A stretch of 64,000 nt of DNA. Origin: Micromonospora sp. WMMD882 (GTDB taxonomy: Bacteria > Actinomycetota > Actinomycetes > Mycobacteriales > Micromonosporaceae). The notes under the pieces were generated by a model that searched no databases, was not told the origin of the DNA, and was given only the letters and a program-made list of their open reading frames with translations. Positions within the stretch are counted from its first letter, which is position 1, and every line of letters begins with the position of its first letter. Positions 8,914-17,274 of this stretch are shown here, piece by piece. Location of the stretch: assembly GCF_027497255.1 (NCBI RefSeq), contig NZ_CP114903.1, forward strand, positions 6,138,001 to 6,202,000, written 5' to 3'. The translations under genes and the position numbers were made by a program.

Positions 8914-9705
8914 GCCGAACTGGCGCTCCACGACGGCCAGCAGCGCCCGGTGGGTGTCCTGGTCGGCGGCCACCAGCAGACCGCCCCCTCCGGTGTGCAA
9001 CGGCTGCCCCCGCAGGCCGGTCACCACGCAACCGGCTGCCCGACAGACGGCGATCCCGCTGGCGAAGTGCACGCTGTCCTGGATGTGACCGTCGGTCACG
9101 TAGGCGGCCCGCCGTCCGTCGGCGACCCAGGCCACCGCCAGGCTGGTGGAGACCACCCGGGCCCGGAACCGTGCGGTGAACTCCGGGTCAGTGAGCAGGC
9201 GGGCCGGCTGGAAAGCGGAGCTGTTCGGCAGCGGGGCGTCCAGGTTGACGTCCACCAGCAACGAGTCGGCGGACGGTCGCAGCAGCTCGTCCACGCCGTC
9301 GCGGCGAACGTGGGCCGGACCGCCGTCGGTCCAGAACACCTCCCGGGCGAAGGGGTCGGCCTGGGCGGCCACCGTGACGTCGGCGCCGGTTCGCAGCGCC
9401 ACGTTCACCGCCACCAGGGGCGTACGGGCGGCGAAGTTCAGGGTTCCGCACAGCGGGTCGACCAACCAGGTCTGGTCCACCGTGTCGGCGCCGGTGAGCC
9501 CGGTTTCCTCACCGATGACGGCGTCGGCCGGTCGAGCTGCCCGCAACAGGTCGACGATCACCTGCTCCGATTCGAGGTCGGCGGCCGTGGCGAAGTCGAG
9601 CGGGGCCTTCTGGAAGCGGGGGATCACCGTCCCGTACCGGGATCGCACGACGGCGGCGCCCGCTTCGGCCGCGGCGATCGCCAACGCTCCGTCTTCAATC
9701 GACAT
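8896..9705 (-). CDS. Inositol monophosphatase family protein with altered metal motif
   Basis: 269 residues of the Li-sensitive sugar phosphatase fold. GEETG (about 65-69) is intact. The signature DPxDGTxN reads DPLCGTLN (83-90): the second aspartate, a metal ligand in characterised IMPases, is cysteine 86. The C-terminal WDxAAG motif is also changed (IQDSVHFASG, aspartate kept). ATG is at 9705. Substrate is unknown. It may be a divergent phosphatase or a non-catalytic relative. It stands alone, convergent with comEC and divergent from holA. Confidence 0.82.
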   Translation of the reverse strand: MSIEDGALAIAAAEAGAAVVRSRYGTVIPRFQKAPLDFATAADLESEQVIVDLLRAARPADAVIGEETGLTGADTVDQTWLVDPLCGTLNFAARTPLVAVNVALRTGADVTVAAQADPFAREVFWTDGGPAHVRRDGVDELLRPSADSLLVDVNLDAPLPNSSAFQPARLLTDPEFTARFRARVVSTSLAVAWVADGRRAAYVTDGHIQDSVHFASGIAVCRAAGCVVTGLRGQPLHTGGGGLLVAADQDTHRALLAVVERQFGSPARP

Positions 9706-9892
9706 GAGTGGATAATAAAGTGATCTGGTCCGCTGCGCCGGCCTGCCCGGCGGCGTGCCCGGTGGCCCTGGAGACCTGTCCGTTCAGCCAGCTACTGGGA
9801 CTTATGTCGGTATTGTGCTGAGTGCGGGGCGTGCCGTCGCGGTGACGTTGAGCAGGCACGATTCGCTTCCGGGGCGTGCGAGTATGGGCGGC

Positions 9893-10864
9893 GTGACCCC
9901 CGCCAGCCTTGCTCCCATTCTCCTCGTTCTCGGTGACGAGGAGTTGCTCGCCACGCGCGCCGTCTCCGAAGCCGTCGCGGAAACCCGGAACGTCGACCCC
10001 GACGTGGACGTCCGCGAGTACCAGGCGGGCACTCTCACCGTCGGTGAGATCGCCGAGATGCTCAGCCCCTCGCTCTTCGGCGGCCGACGGGTCCTGGTCC
10101 TGCGCGCCGGCCAGGACGCCCGCAAGGACCTGGCGACCGCGCTGCTGGCGTACGCGAAGAACCCGGACCCGGACGTCCGGCTGGTCGTCCTGCACGCCGG
10201 CGCGGCCAAGGGCAAGGCGTTCGCCGACGGGCTGCGGACCGCCGGCGCGACGGTGGTGCCGGCGGCGAAGCTCAAGGGTGACCGGGAACGGGTGGCCTTC
10301 GTGCGCGAGGAGATCCGGCGGGCCGGCGGGAGATGCGCCGACGACGCCGCCCACGCCCTGCTCGCCGCCGTCGGCAACGACCTGCGTGAGCTGGCCGCGG
10401 CCTGCTCCCAGTTGATGGCCGACACCGACGGCCGGATCACCCCGGACACCGTCGCCCGGTACTACCGGGGGCGGGCCGAGGTGAGCGGCTTCACCGTCGC
10501 CGACGCCGCCATGGTGGGGGACGTCAGTGGCGCGCTGGAAGCGTTGCGCTGGGCGCTGCACGTCGGGGTGGATCCGGTGCCGATCGCGGACGCGCTCGCC
10601 GACGGCGTGCGGACCGTCTCCCGGGTCGCCTCGGCCGGACGGGGCAGCCCCTACCAGCTCGCCAGCAGCCTCGGCATGCCCGGCTGGAAGATCGAACGCG
10701 CGCAGCGCCAGGCCCGGGGTTGGACCCCGGAGGGGCTGGTGCAGGCGATGCGGGCCGCCGCCGAGTGCAACGCCGCGGTCAAGGGCGGCGCGGACGACCG
10801 GGCGTACGCGTTGGAGCGGGCGGTGTTCTCGGTCGTCGCGGCCCGGCAGGGCAGCGCCCGGTGA
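9893..10864 (+). CDS. holA: DNA polymerase III delta subunit
   Basis: About 323 residues matching HolA, which opens the beta sliding clamp in the clamp-loader complex. Features include LVLGDEELLATRAV at the N-terminus, the SLFGGRRVLVLR strand, the KLKGDRERVAFVREE region and the helical C-terminal collar domain. ATG 9884 and GTG 9893 are both in frame; GTG 9893 gives the usual MTPASLAP start. The stop overlaps the next GTG. The position comEC-holA-rpsT is conserved across actinobacteria. Confidence 0.93.
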   Translation: MTPASLAPILLVLGDEELLATRAVSEAVAETRNVDPDVDVREYQAGTLTVGEIAEMLSPSLFGGRRVLVLRAGQDARKDLATALLAYAKNPDPDVRLVVLHAGAAKGKAFADGLRTAGATVVPAAKLKGDRERVAFVREEIRRAGGRCADDAAHALLAAVGNDLRELAAACSQLMADTDGRITPDTVARYYRGRAEVSGFTVADAAMVGDVSGALEALRWALHVGVDPVPIADALADGVRTVSRVASAGRGSPYQLASSLGMPGWKIERAQRQARGWTPEGLVQAMRAAAECNAAVKGGADDRAYALERAVFSVVAARQGSAR

Positions 10865-11544
10865 ACGAGCCGGCGATCGGGCGGCGCCGCGCGCTGACGC
10901 CCGGAGAGCGCCGGATGGGCCGCGCGCCGACGCCCGGGGAGCGCCGGATGGGCCGGACGCCGACGCCGGGGGAGCGTCGGATGGGCGGGATGGCGACGCC
11001 GGGGGAGCGCCGGCCGGGCGGGGCCTCGGTCAGGCAGCGCCGGGTCGACGAGCCGCCGCGTACCGGGTGGGCGACCCTCGCGGCGGACGAGGAGCGTTAC
11101 CGGCCGCTGTACGCGCGGGTCCTCGGGCTGCGCTTCGTCAACCCGGGCGGGGTGCTCTGCTTCCTCTACTTCGAGGGCGCGGTGGCGCTGGCCGCCCTGC
11201 TCGCCCTCGCGGAGCTGGTGAGCTGGTGGGCGGTGCTGGCGCTGCCGGCCGCGGTGGCGCTGATGGTGAAGCTGAACGACGTCGTCGCCGCGTCGGTGGT
11301 CCGCTCGGCCGCGCTCGTCCCGGAGCAGGAGCGGGACAGGTTCCGGCGACAGTTGGAGCCGGCGGTGGGCCGGGCGGCCGTTCCGTCCCACCCCGGGCGG
11401 GTCCGGCAGCAGCCGGAGCCGTCGGCCCGTCCGCTCGGGGAGCGGCACGCTCCCGCGCGGGGGCGCTGGGTGGTCGACCAGAGGTACGTCGACCCGGAGC
11501 GTCTCCCCGTCGACCGGGGAGGTCAACCCGGCGACCCGGCGTAG
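10861..11544 (+). CDS. Membrane protein with N-terminal 11-residue repeats
   Basis: 227 residues of unknown function. The GTG overlaps the holA stop. Residues 13-54 hold four copies of TPGERRMGRxP, encoded by 33-bp tandem units (10897-11022). A middle part has two hydrophobic helices (about 98-118 and 122-145: VLCFLYFEGAVALAALLALA, then VLALPAAVALMV), followed by a basic Pro/Arg-rich tail. This middle region resembles a conserved actinobacterial protein found next to holA. The repeat-rich N-terminus is likely cytoplasmic and disordered. Confidence 0.75.
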   Translation: MNEPAIGRRRALTPGERRMGRAPTPGERRMGRTPTPGERRMGGMATPGERRPGGASVRQRRVDEPPRTGWATLAADEERYRPLYARVLGLRFVNPGGVLCFLYFEGAVALAALLALAELVSWWAVLALPAAVALMVKLNDVVAASVVRSAALVPEQERDRFRRQLEPAVGRAAVPSHPGRVRQQPEPSARPLGERHAPARGRWVVDQRYVDPERLPVDRGGQPGDPA

Positions 11545-11678
11545 CCGTCCCGTTGCCCGAGGAAGCGCGCACCGGTCAGGGAACCGGGGACGGTCGGGCG
11601 GGCCCGTCCCTGGAGTGGGGGCCGGCGGCCGAATGCCGGCCCGCGGGCCGACCACGGGAGCCGCGCCGGATAACGCCT

Positions 11679-11711
11679 GGAACCCCCTTGGGCGAGGCCC
11701 AGGGGGGTTCC
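11679..11711. terminator. Bidirectional intrinsic terminator
   Basis: GGAACCCCC...TTGGG pairs with CCCA...GGGGGTTCC around a short loop, giving a 14-bp GC-rich stem between the convergent 10861 gene and rpsT. There is no long T run, as is common in high-GC actinomycetes. Confidence 0.8.
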
Positions 11712-11735
11712 GGTCAGGCGGGTACGATCGCGGCG

Positions 11736-12002
11736 TCAGGCGGCGAGGGAGCCGACGCGCTTGGCGATCGAGGACTTGCGGTTGGCGGCCTGGTTGGCGT
11801 GGATGACGCCCTTGCTGGCGGCCTTGTCCAACTTGCGCGAGGCGTCCTGCATGAGAGCGGTGGCCTTCTCGGCGTCACCGGCCTCGACGGCCTCGTGGAA
11901 CTTGCGGATGGCGGTCTTCAGCGACGACTTGACCGACTTGTTACGCAGCCGGCGCTTCTCGTTCTGCCGGTTGCGCTTGATCTGGGACTTGATGTTCGCC
12001 AC
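11736..12002 (-). CDS. rpsT: 30S ribosomal protein S20
   Basis: 88 residues, full length. [23 protein letters not shown] is the classic S20 N-terminus (only its sense is given here; key residues are the KSQxKR and RRxRNK basic clusters). It binds 16S rRNA early in 30S assembly. It is convergent with the holA operon, as in mycobacteria. Confidence 0.98.
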   Translation of the reverse strand: MANIKSQIKRNRQNEKRRLRNKSVKSSLKTAIRKFHEAVEAGDAEKATALMQDASRKLDKAASKGVIHANQAANRKSSIAKRVGSLAA

Positions 12003-12131
12003 GCGACAGCCTCGTCTTGATAGCTCGGGGTTACGGTCTGCTTCGGCGCGCGACGAGCATGCGTCATCGCTGCGCGAAAAGCCAGGTTACCAGGTCCGTC
12101 GGGAGCCGCCAAAACCACCCGGGTCGACTGG

Positions 12132-13232
12132 TCAGCGCCAGCCCTGCCGGTCGGCGAGCCAACGCAGGGCCAGGTGACCGCTGTAGCGCTGGTGCGCCCG
12201 CCGGTGCCCCGACGCCGTGCCGGCCACGACGGGGGGTGACCCGGTGGGCGGCGGCGCGGCGGGCGGTGACGTGGCGGGCGGCGAGCTGGGGCGCGGCGAT
12301 CCGGCGGACGGCGATCCGGCGGAGTGCGGCGCGGGGTGCGGCGGCGCGTCGGCGGAGGTGAGGAAGTAGCCGGACAGTGCCGCCAGGGCGGCGTCCAGGG
12401 CGTCCGGGGGCGCGTCGGCCGCCGCCGGGTGCCCGGCGAAGAGGGCGTCGGCGTCCAGCCCGCTGGCGTACCCGGTGAGCAGCAGCCCGGCCAGGTCGAA
12501 CCAGGCCGGGCCGTGGCAGAGCCAGGTCCAGTCGCACAGCCACGCCCGCCCGGCGCGGTCGACCAGCACGTTGTCCAGTCGCAGGTCACCATGGGTGAGG
12601 CCGTCGGTGGTCGCGTACCCGGGCAGTAGCGACTCCAGCGCGACCAGCTCCGGCAGCCGTGCCGCGACGGAGGCCGGCAGCTCCGGCCGGGGTTCCCGGC
12701 CGGCGGCGACCTCCGCCCACCAGGAGAGGTCGTCGCGGGCCAGGTCGGCCAGCCGGGGCAGGCCGAGCCCGACCAGCTCCGCCGGGGGTCCGGCCAGCGC
12801 GGCGGTGACCTCGGCGTACGTGGTCAGGGTGGCGGCGAGGTCGGCGGGCCTCCAGGGCAGGGCGGGGACCCGTCCGTCGATCGGGTCCTGTCCGATCGCG
12901 AACCAGCCGGCCGCCTCCAGGGTCCACCGGGGGCGGGGGACGGGCAGCCCGGCGGGCAGCCGGCGCAGGATCGCGGCCTCCCGGGCGTACCAGTCGACCA
13001 GGTGCGGCTGCCTGGTCAGCGAGGCCGCCTTGACGAACACGGCCGCGCCGTCGGCGCTGGTCAGCAGCCCGGCGAAGCCCCGGGTGAAGCCGGCCGTGGC
13101 GACCTCGGCGGAGCGGACCTTGCCGTCGATCCGCGCCTCGACCGCGGCCCGCAGGCCGGCCGGCAGCGTCTCCCAGGCCGGGCGGTCGGCGGTGGCGTCG
13201 TACGGCACCGGGGGCAGCGAGACCACACGCAT
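12132..13232 (-). CDS. Aminoglycoside phosphotransferase-family kinase-like protein
   Basis: 366 residues. The kinase catalytic motif HGDLRLDNVLV (about 233-243) and the metal motif LCDWTW (about 250-255) are intact, and a Lys-containing strand (GAAVFVKAAS) precedes them. Such proteins phosphorylate small molecules; antibiotic resistance is only one possible role. ATG 13232 is chosen because the upstream frame has no family similarity. Between the last core helix and the conserved RAHQRYSGHLALRWLADR end is a Pro/Ser linker of about 38 residues built from repeats. It stands alone on the minus strand. Confidence 0.85.
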   Translation of the reverse strand: MRVVSLPPVPYDATADRPAWETLPAGLRAAVEARIDGKVRSAEVATAGFTRGFAGLLTSADGAAVFVKAASLTRQPHLVDWYAREAAILRRLPAGLPVPRPRWTLEAAGWFAIGQDPIDGRVPALPWRPADLAATLTTYAEVTAALAGPPAELVGLGLPRLADLARDDLSWWAEVAAGREPRPELPASVAARLPELVALESLLPGYATTDGLTHGDLRLDNVLVDRAGRAWLCDWTWLCHGPAWFDLAGLLLTGYASGLDADALFAGHPAAADAPPDALDAALAALSGYFLTSADAPPHPAPHSAGSPSAGSPRPSSPPATSPPAAPPPTGSPPVVAGTASGHRRAHQRYSGHLALRWLADRQGWR

Positions 13233-13286
13233 CCGCCCATCATGCCGTCGACGTGGTTGTCGTACCGCTCCCGCATACTGCGGCGC

Positions 13287-13901
13287 GTGCGGGAACGTGA
13301 CGACTTCTGGTCCCTCGTGGAGGGTTCCGCGGCGGCCACCGACCATCCGGACGGGCGGCTGGCCTGGCTCATCGACCGGCTCGCCGCGCGCCCCGTCCCT
13401 GAGGTGGTCGACTTCGCCGTCCGGCTGGACGAGGCGCGTCGCCGGGCCGACACCTGGCCGCTGTGGGCGGCGGCCCGGCGGATCCGCGGCGGCCGCTGCT
13501 CCGACGACGGGTTCCACCACTTCCAGGCGTGGCTGGTCGGGCTCGGTAGGCAGACCTTCGAGCGGGTGGTCGCCGACCCGGACGCGCTTGCCGACGTGCC
13601 GCAGGTCCGCCGGCTCGCCGGGCGGTCGCCGGACGACTGGGCCCACCACGAGCGGCCCGACTGGGAGTGCCTGGGCTACGTGGCCGACACGGCGTACGAG
13701 CGGCTCACCCGCGAGCCGGCGGGGCTGGACGGCTCGGTCGGCGCGCGTGGGGTCCAGCGGGGTCTCCTCCCGGACGGGTCGGACGACGCGGAGGGTCTGC
13801 GCGATCCGGCCGTGTTCGCCCGCCGGTTCCCGCGGCTCGCCGGGCTGTTCCCGCTGCCCGGTCCGGTGACCGGGGACGTCTGTCAAACTGCCACCTCATG
13901 A
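13287..13901 (+). CDS. DUF4240 domain protein (first of tandem pair)
   Basis: 204 residues. The N-terminus (RERDDFWSLVEGS) and RGGRCSDDGFHHFQAWLVGLGRQTFERVVADPD region match the DUF4240 family, whose function is unknown. Internal residues WxxxRRIRGGxxSDDGF are the family hallmark. GTG 13287 gives the standard start. Its TGA overlaps the ATG of a second DUF4240 gene, so the two are probably made together. Confidence 0.82.
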   Translation: MRERDDFWSLVEGSAAATDHPDGRLAWLIDRLAARPVPEVVDFAVRLDEARRRADTWPLWAAARRIRGGRCSDDGFHHFQAWLVGLGRQTFERVVADPDALADVPQVRRLAGRSPDDWAHHERPDWECLGYVADTAYERLTREPAGLDGSVGARGVQRGLLPDGSDDAEGLRDPAVFARRFPRLAGLFPLPGPVTGDVCQTATS

Positions 13902-14434
13902 GGACCGACGACTTCTGGCAGTTGATCGACCAGGCGCGGGCGGGCGCCCCGGGAGAGCCCGACGCGGTCGCCGCCCGGGCCGTCGCCCTGCTCGCCGAGC
14001 GCGATCCGGCGGACATCGTCGGGTACGCGCGCCACCAGCAGCGGGTGCTCGCCGCCTCCTACCGGGTCGACCTGTGGGGCGCGGCGTACCTGATCAACGG
14101 GGGCGCCTCGGACGACGGTTTCGAGTATTTCCGGGGCTGGTTGATGACCCAGGGGCGGGCGGTGTTCGCCGGGGCGGTGGCGGATCCCGACTCGCTGGCC
14201 GAGTTGCCCCGGGTCCGGTCCGCCGCGCTCAGCGGCGAGGAGTTCGAGTGCGAGGACATGCTGGCGGTGCCGTGGGACGCGTACCGGAAGGCGACCGCGT
14301 CCGACCTGCCGGCGGAGCGTGACCCGGTGACTCCGCCGGATCTGAACGACTTCTGGGACTTCGACGACGAGGCGGAGGCCCGTCGCCGGCTGCCCAGGCT
14401 GGCCGCGCTCTTCACCGAGCCGCCCGTCGAGTGA
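13898..14434 (+). CDS. DUF4240 domain protein (second of tandem pair)
   Basis: 178 residues with MRTDDFWQLIDQARAG, WGAAYLINGGASDDGFEYFRGWL (core GGASDDGFEYF) and QGRAVFAGAVADPDSL. It is clearly paralogous to the preceding gene but diverged, most in the C-terminal half. ATG 13898 overlaps the upstream stop by 4 bp. Function is unknown. The 3' end including the stop codon is duplicated downstream in 20-bp repeats. Confidence 0.85.
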   Translation: MRTDDFWQLIDQARAGAPGEPDAVAARAVALLAERDPADIVGYARHQQRVLAASYRVDLWGAAYLINGGASDDGFEYFRGWLMTQGRAVFAGAVADPDSLAELPRVRSAALSGEEFECEDMLAVPWDAYRKATASDLPAERDPVTPPDLNDFWDFDDEAEARRRLPRLAALFTEPPVE

Positions 14435-14487
14435 CCGGGCCGCCCGTCGAGTCAACGAGCCGCCCGTCGAGGTGACCGGGCCGCCCG
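14419..14487 (+). repeat. 20-bp tandem repeat spanning a stop codon
   Basis: GCCGCCCGTCGAG occurs at 14419-14431, 14439-14451 and 14459-14471, with a partial copy at 14480-14487. The first copy is coding sequence and the stop TGA is at 14432-14434, so the array is an expansion of the gene's own end. Confidence 0.9.
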
Positions 14488-14631
14488 CCGGGTGGTCCCG
14501 TCCGCGCCGGCCGTGCGTCCTCGCGTCCGCGCATGGAGAGCGCTCTGATCGGGCGCCGGGGGACGTGGGAGCATAGAGGGGGCCGGCGGCACGCCGGCCT
14601 GCTCACGTCACGCCGACCAGAACGGACCGCT

Positions 14632-16515
14632 GTGCCACCGACGCTCGATTCCGGCGCGAACGCTCCTGGTGCCACCGACCCGGGGCGCATCAGGAACTTC
14701 TGCATCATCGCCCACATCGACCACGGGAAGTCGACCCTGGCCGACCGGATGTTGCAGCTCACCGGCGTGGTCGACCCACGGCAGATGCGCGCACAGTACC
14801 TCGACCGGATGGACATCGAGCGCGAGCGCGGCATCACCATCAAGAGCCAGGCCGTCCGGATGCCGTGGACGGTGCGGGAGGGCGACCAGGCCGGCGAGCA
14901 CGCCGTCCTCAACATGATCGACACGCCGGGGCACGTGGACTTCACCTACGAGGTGTCCCGGTCGCTGGCCGCCTGCGAGGGCGCGATCCTGCTGGTCGAC
15001 GCGGCCCAGGGCATCGAGGCGCAGACGCTCGCCAACCTCTACCTGGCGATGGAGAACGACCTCCACGTCATCCCGGTGCTCAACAAGATCGACCTGCCGG
15101 CGGCGCAGCCGGAGAAGTACGCCGAGGAGCTGGCCCACCTGATCGGCGGCCAGCCGGAGGACTGCATCCGGGTCTCCGGCAAGACCGGCGCGGGCGTGCC
15201 GTACCTGCTGGACGAGATCGTCCGGCAGTTCAAGCCGCCGGTCGGCGAGGCCGCCGCGCCGGCCCGCGCGATGATCTTCGATTCGGTGTACGACGTGTAC
15301 CGGGGCGTGGTCACCTACGTCCGGGTGATCGACGGGCGGATCAGCGCGCGGGACCGGATCAAGATGATGTCCACCGCCGCGGTGCACGAGCTGCTGGAGA
15401 TCGGCGTCATCTCCCCGGAGATGCAGAAGGCCGACGCGCTCGGCGTCGGCGAGGTCGGCTACCTGATCACCGGCGTGAAGGACGTCCGGCAGTCCCGGGT
15501 GGGTGACACGGTCACCATCAACTCCCGGCCGGCGTCGTCCGCGCTCGGCGGCTACAAGGACCCGAAGCCGATGGTCTACTCGGGGCTCTATCCGATCGAC
15601 GGCTCCGACTACCCCAACCTGCGGGACGCGCTGGACAAGCTCAAGCTCAACGACGCGGCGCTCGACTACGAGCCGGAGACCTCCGGCGCGCTCGGCTTCG
15701 GTTTCCGGTGCGGCTTCCTCGGTCTGCTCCACCTGGAGATCATCCGGGAGCGGCTGGAACGCGAGTACAACCTCGACCTGATCTCCACCGCGCCGAACGT
15801 GGTCTACCGGGCCATCACCGAGGACGGCCAGGAGATCGTGGTGACCAACCCGAGCGAGTACCCGACCGGCAAGATCGCCGAGGTGTACGAGCCGACGGTG
15901 CGGGCCACGGTGCTCACCCCGAACGACTACGTGGGCGCGGTGATGGAGCTGTGCCAGGGCCGGCGGGGCAGCCTGCTGGGCATGGACTACCTCTCCGCCG
16001 ACCGGGTCGAGCTGCGTTACACGATGCCGCTCGCGGAGATCATCTTCGACTTCTTCGACCAGCTCAAGAGCCGGACCAAGGGGTATGCCTCGCTGGACTA
16101 CGAGCCCTCCGGCGAGCAGGCGTCCGACCTGGTCAAGGTGGACATCCTCCTGCACGGTGAGCCGGTCGACGCGTTCAGCGCGATCGTGCACAAGGACAAG
16201 GCCTACAACTACGGCACCACGATCGCCGCGAAGCTGCGCAACCTGATCCCGCGCCAGCAGTTCGAGGTGCCGATCCAGGCGGCGATCGGCAGTCGGGTCA
16301 TCGCCCGGGAGACGATCCGGGCGATCCGCAAGGACGTGCTGGCGAAGTGCTACGGCGGTGACATCAGCCGTAAGCGCAAGCTGTTGGAGAAGCAGAAGGA
16401 AGGCAAGAAGCGGATGAAGATGGTCGGCCGGGTGGAGGTGCCGCAGGAGGCGTTCATCGCCGCGCTCTCGTCCGACTCCGACGCCGGCGCCGGCAAGGGC
16501 GCCGGAAAGAAGTAG
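14632..16515 (+). CDS. lepA: Elongation factor 4 (LepA) GTPase
   Basis: 627 residues, typical for LepA/EF4, a ribosome-associated translational GTPase. G1 is [10 protein letters not shown]3 DTPGHVDF and G4 NKID. Switch I carries [10 protein letters not shown]. The LepA-specific C-terminal domain includes [20 protein letters not shown] and the lysine-rich [20 protein letters not shown] end. GTG 14632 gives an about 22-residue leader before the GTPase fold; an upstream ATG at 14533 is in frame but would add an unsupported extension. Confidence 0.97.
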   Translation: MPPTLDSGANAPGATDPGRIRNFCIIAHIDHGKSTLADRMLQLTGVVDPRQMRAQYLDRMDIERERGITIKSQAVRMPWTVREGDQAGEHAVLNMIDTPGHVDFTYEVSRSLAACEGAILLVDAAQGIEAQTLANLYLAMENDLHVIPVLNKIDLPAAQPEKYAEELAHLIGGQPEDCIRVSGKTGAGVPYLLDEIVRQFKPPVGEAAAPARAMIFDSVYDVYRGVVTYVRVIDGRISARDRIKMMSTAAVHELLEIGVISPEMQKADALGVGEVGYLITGVKDVRQSRVGDTVTINSRPASSALGGYKDPKPMVYSGLYPIDGSDYPNLRDALDKLKLNDAALDYEPETSGALGFGFRCGFLGLLHLEIIRERLEREYNLDLISTAPNVVYRAITEDGQEIVVTNPSEYPTGKIAEVYEPTVRATVLTPNDYVGAVMELCQGRRGSLLGMDYLSADRVELRYTMPLAEIIFDFFDQLKSRTKGYASLDYEPSGEQASDLVKVDILLHGEPVDAFSAIVHKDKAYNYGTTIAAKLRNLIPRQQFEVPIQAAIGSRVIARETIRAIRKDVLAKCYGGDISRKRKLLEKQKEGKKRMKMVGRVEVPQEAFIAALSSDSDAGAGKGAGKK

Positions 16516-16831
16516 CGCCGGCGTTCATCACTCTCCGTACGGCGAGATCCGGCCCGGGTGGGGCCGGTAGGAGCGCTCCCACGGGCCGCCCGGTCGGCGG
16601 CCGTTCGGGTCGGAAGAATTTTTCTGACCGCGAGCGGCGTCGATCCGGGTGGCCCTCAGCCGTCCTGACCTGCGGTTTTGTCTCACTCTCAGGTGCTTCT
16701 CAGCGTCCCGTTCATCGACCTTCGGCGAGGGGTGTCCGGTTGCGTCGGTTTGAGATTTCGCGGCCTCGGGAACTTAGCGGTCACCACAGGAACGACACAC
16801 CTAGTGACAAACTTTGAGGAGGAGGGCGACC
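16516..16831 (+). other. Intergenic region after lepA with hairpin and LacI-type palindrome
   Basis: 316 bp without a gene. A bulged hairpin (16551-16587, GGCCCG arm with CGGGCC) may terminate lepA. Overlapping it is TAGGAGCGCTCCCA (16568-16581), one base from TGGGAGCGCTCCCA, the operator known for the Streptomyces LacI-type repressor CebR. The second half is slightly AT-richer and presumably carries the promoter of the 16832 gene. Confidence 0.5.
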
Positions 16832-17116
16832 GTGGAGCTCACCGTCTGGGGAATCATCACTGCGCTCATCGTTGGTCTCATCGTCGGCGCGCTCGGCCGT
16901 CTGGTCGTCCCGGGCCGGCAGAACATGCCGATCTGGCTGCACATGCTGATCGGTGTCGGCGCCGCGCTGCTCGGCACGATCGTGGCCCGCGCCGCCGGCT
17001 TCGCGGAGACCGCCGGTATCGACTGGCGTGAGCTGATGCTGCAGGTCCTCTTCGCCGCCGTCGCCGTGGCGCTGGTCGCCGGGGTCGGCCGCCGTCGCCA
17101 CGTCACCCATCGGTAA
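16832..17116 (+). CDS. GlsB/YeaQ/YmgE-type small membrane protein
   Basis: 94 residues with three hydrophobic segments: IITALIVGLIVGALGRLVVP, the LHMLIGVGAALLGTIVARAAG stretch and VLFAAVAVALVAGVG. The Gly-rich helix pattern and the GRLVVPGRQNMP loop are typical of the transglycosylase-associated (YeaQ/YmgE) family, whose role is uncertain but often stress-linked. GTG 16832 follows a strong GAGGAGG site. A strong terminator follows, so it is monocistronic. Confidence 0.88.
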   Translation: MELTVWGIITALIVGLIVGALGRLVVPGRQNMPIWLHMLIGVGAALLGTIVARAAGFAETAGIDWRELMLQVLFAAVAVALVAGVGRRRHVTHR

Positions 17117-17136
17117 CCGCACCGCAGCACCTGCGT

Positions 17137-17170
17137 AGGGGTCCCCGGCCGACTGGCCGGGGACCCCTTT
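17137..17170 (+). terminator. Intrinsic terminator
   Basis: AGGGGTCCCCGGCC pairs with GGCCGGGGACCCCT around GACT and is followed by TT, giving a 14-bp perfect stem. It ends the small membrane protein transcript and insulates the sugar transporter operon. Confidence 0.92.
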
Positions 17171-17206
17171 CGTCTGTTGTACGGTCGCCTCCCGGTCACC
17201 CCTGTC

Positions 17207-17231
17207 GTAAAAGAAATTTACCGGCTATGGT
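17207..17231 (+). promoter_or_regulatory. Dyad operator and -10 of the sugar transporter operon
   Basis: GTAAAAGAAATTTAC (17207-17221) has inverted GTAAA/TTTAC arms around 5 bases in an otherwise very GC-rich sequence, followed by a -10-like TATGGT at 17226-17231. The position, 45-65 bp before the substrate-binding protein start, suits a sugar-responsive repressor. Which regulator binds is unknown. Confidence 0.55.
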
Positions 17232-17274
17232 GCGGCGGAGAAGGTTACTGCCAGACGGCTGAGGGAGATGTGGC

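Noticed and set aside
12132..13232. Aminoglycoside resistance gene
   Set aside because: Kinase motifs are present, but the family is broad and there is no mobile context or close resemblance to a known resistance enzyme.
13287..14434. Toxin-antitoxin pair
   Set aside because: The two proteins are paralogues of similar type, unlike a toxin and its antidote.
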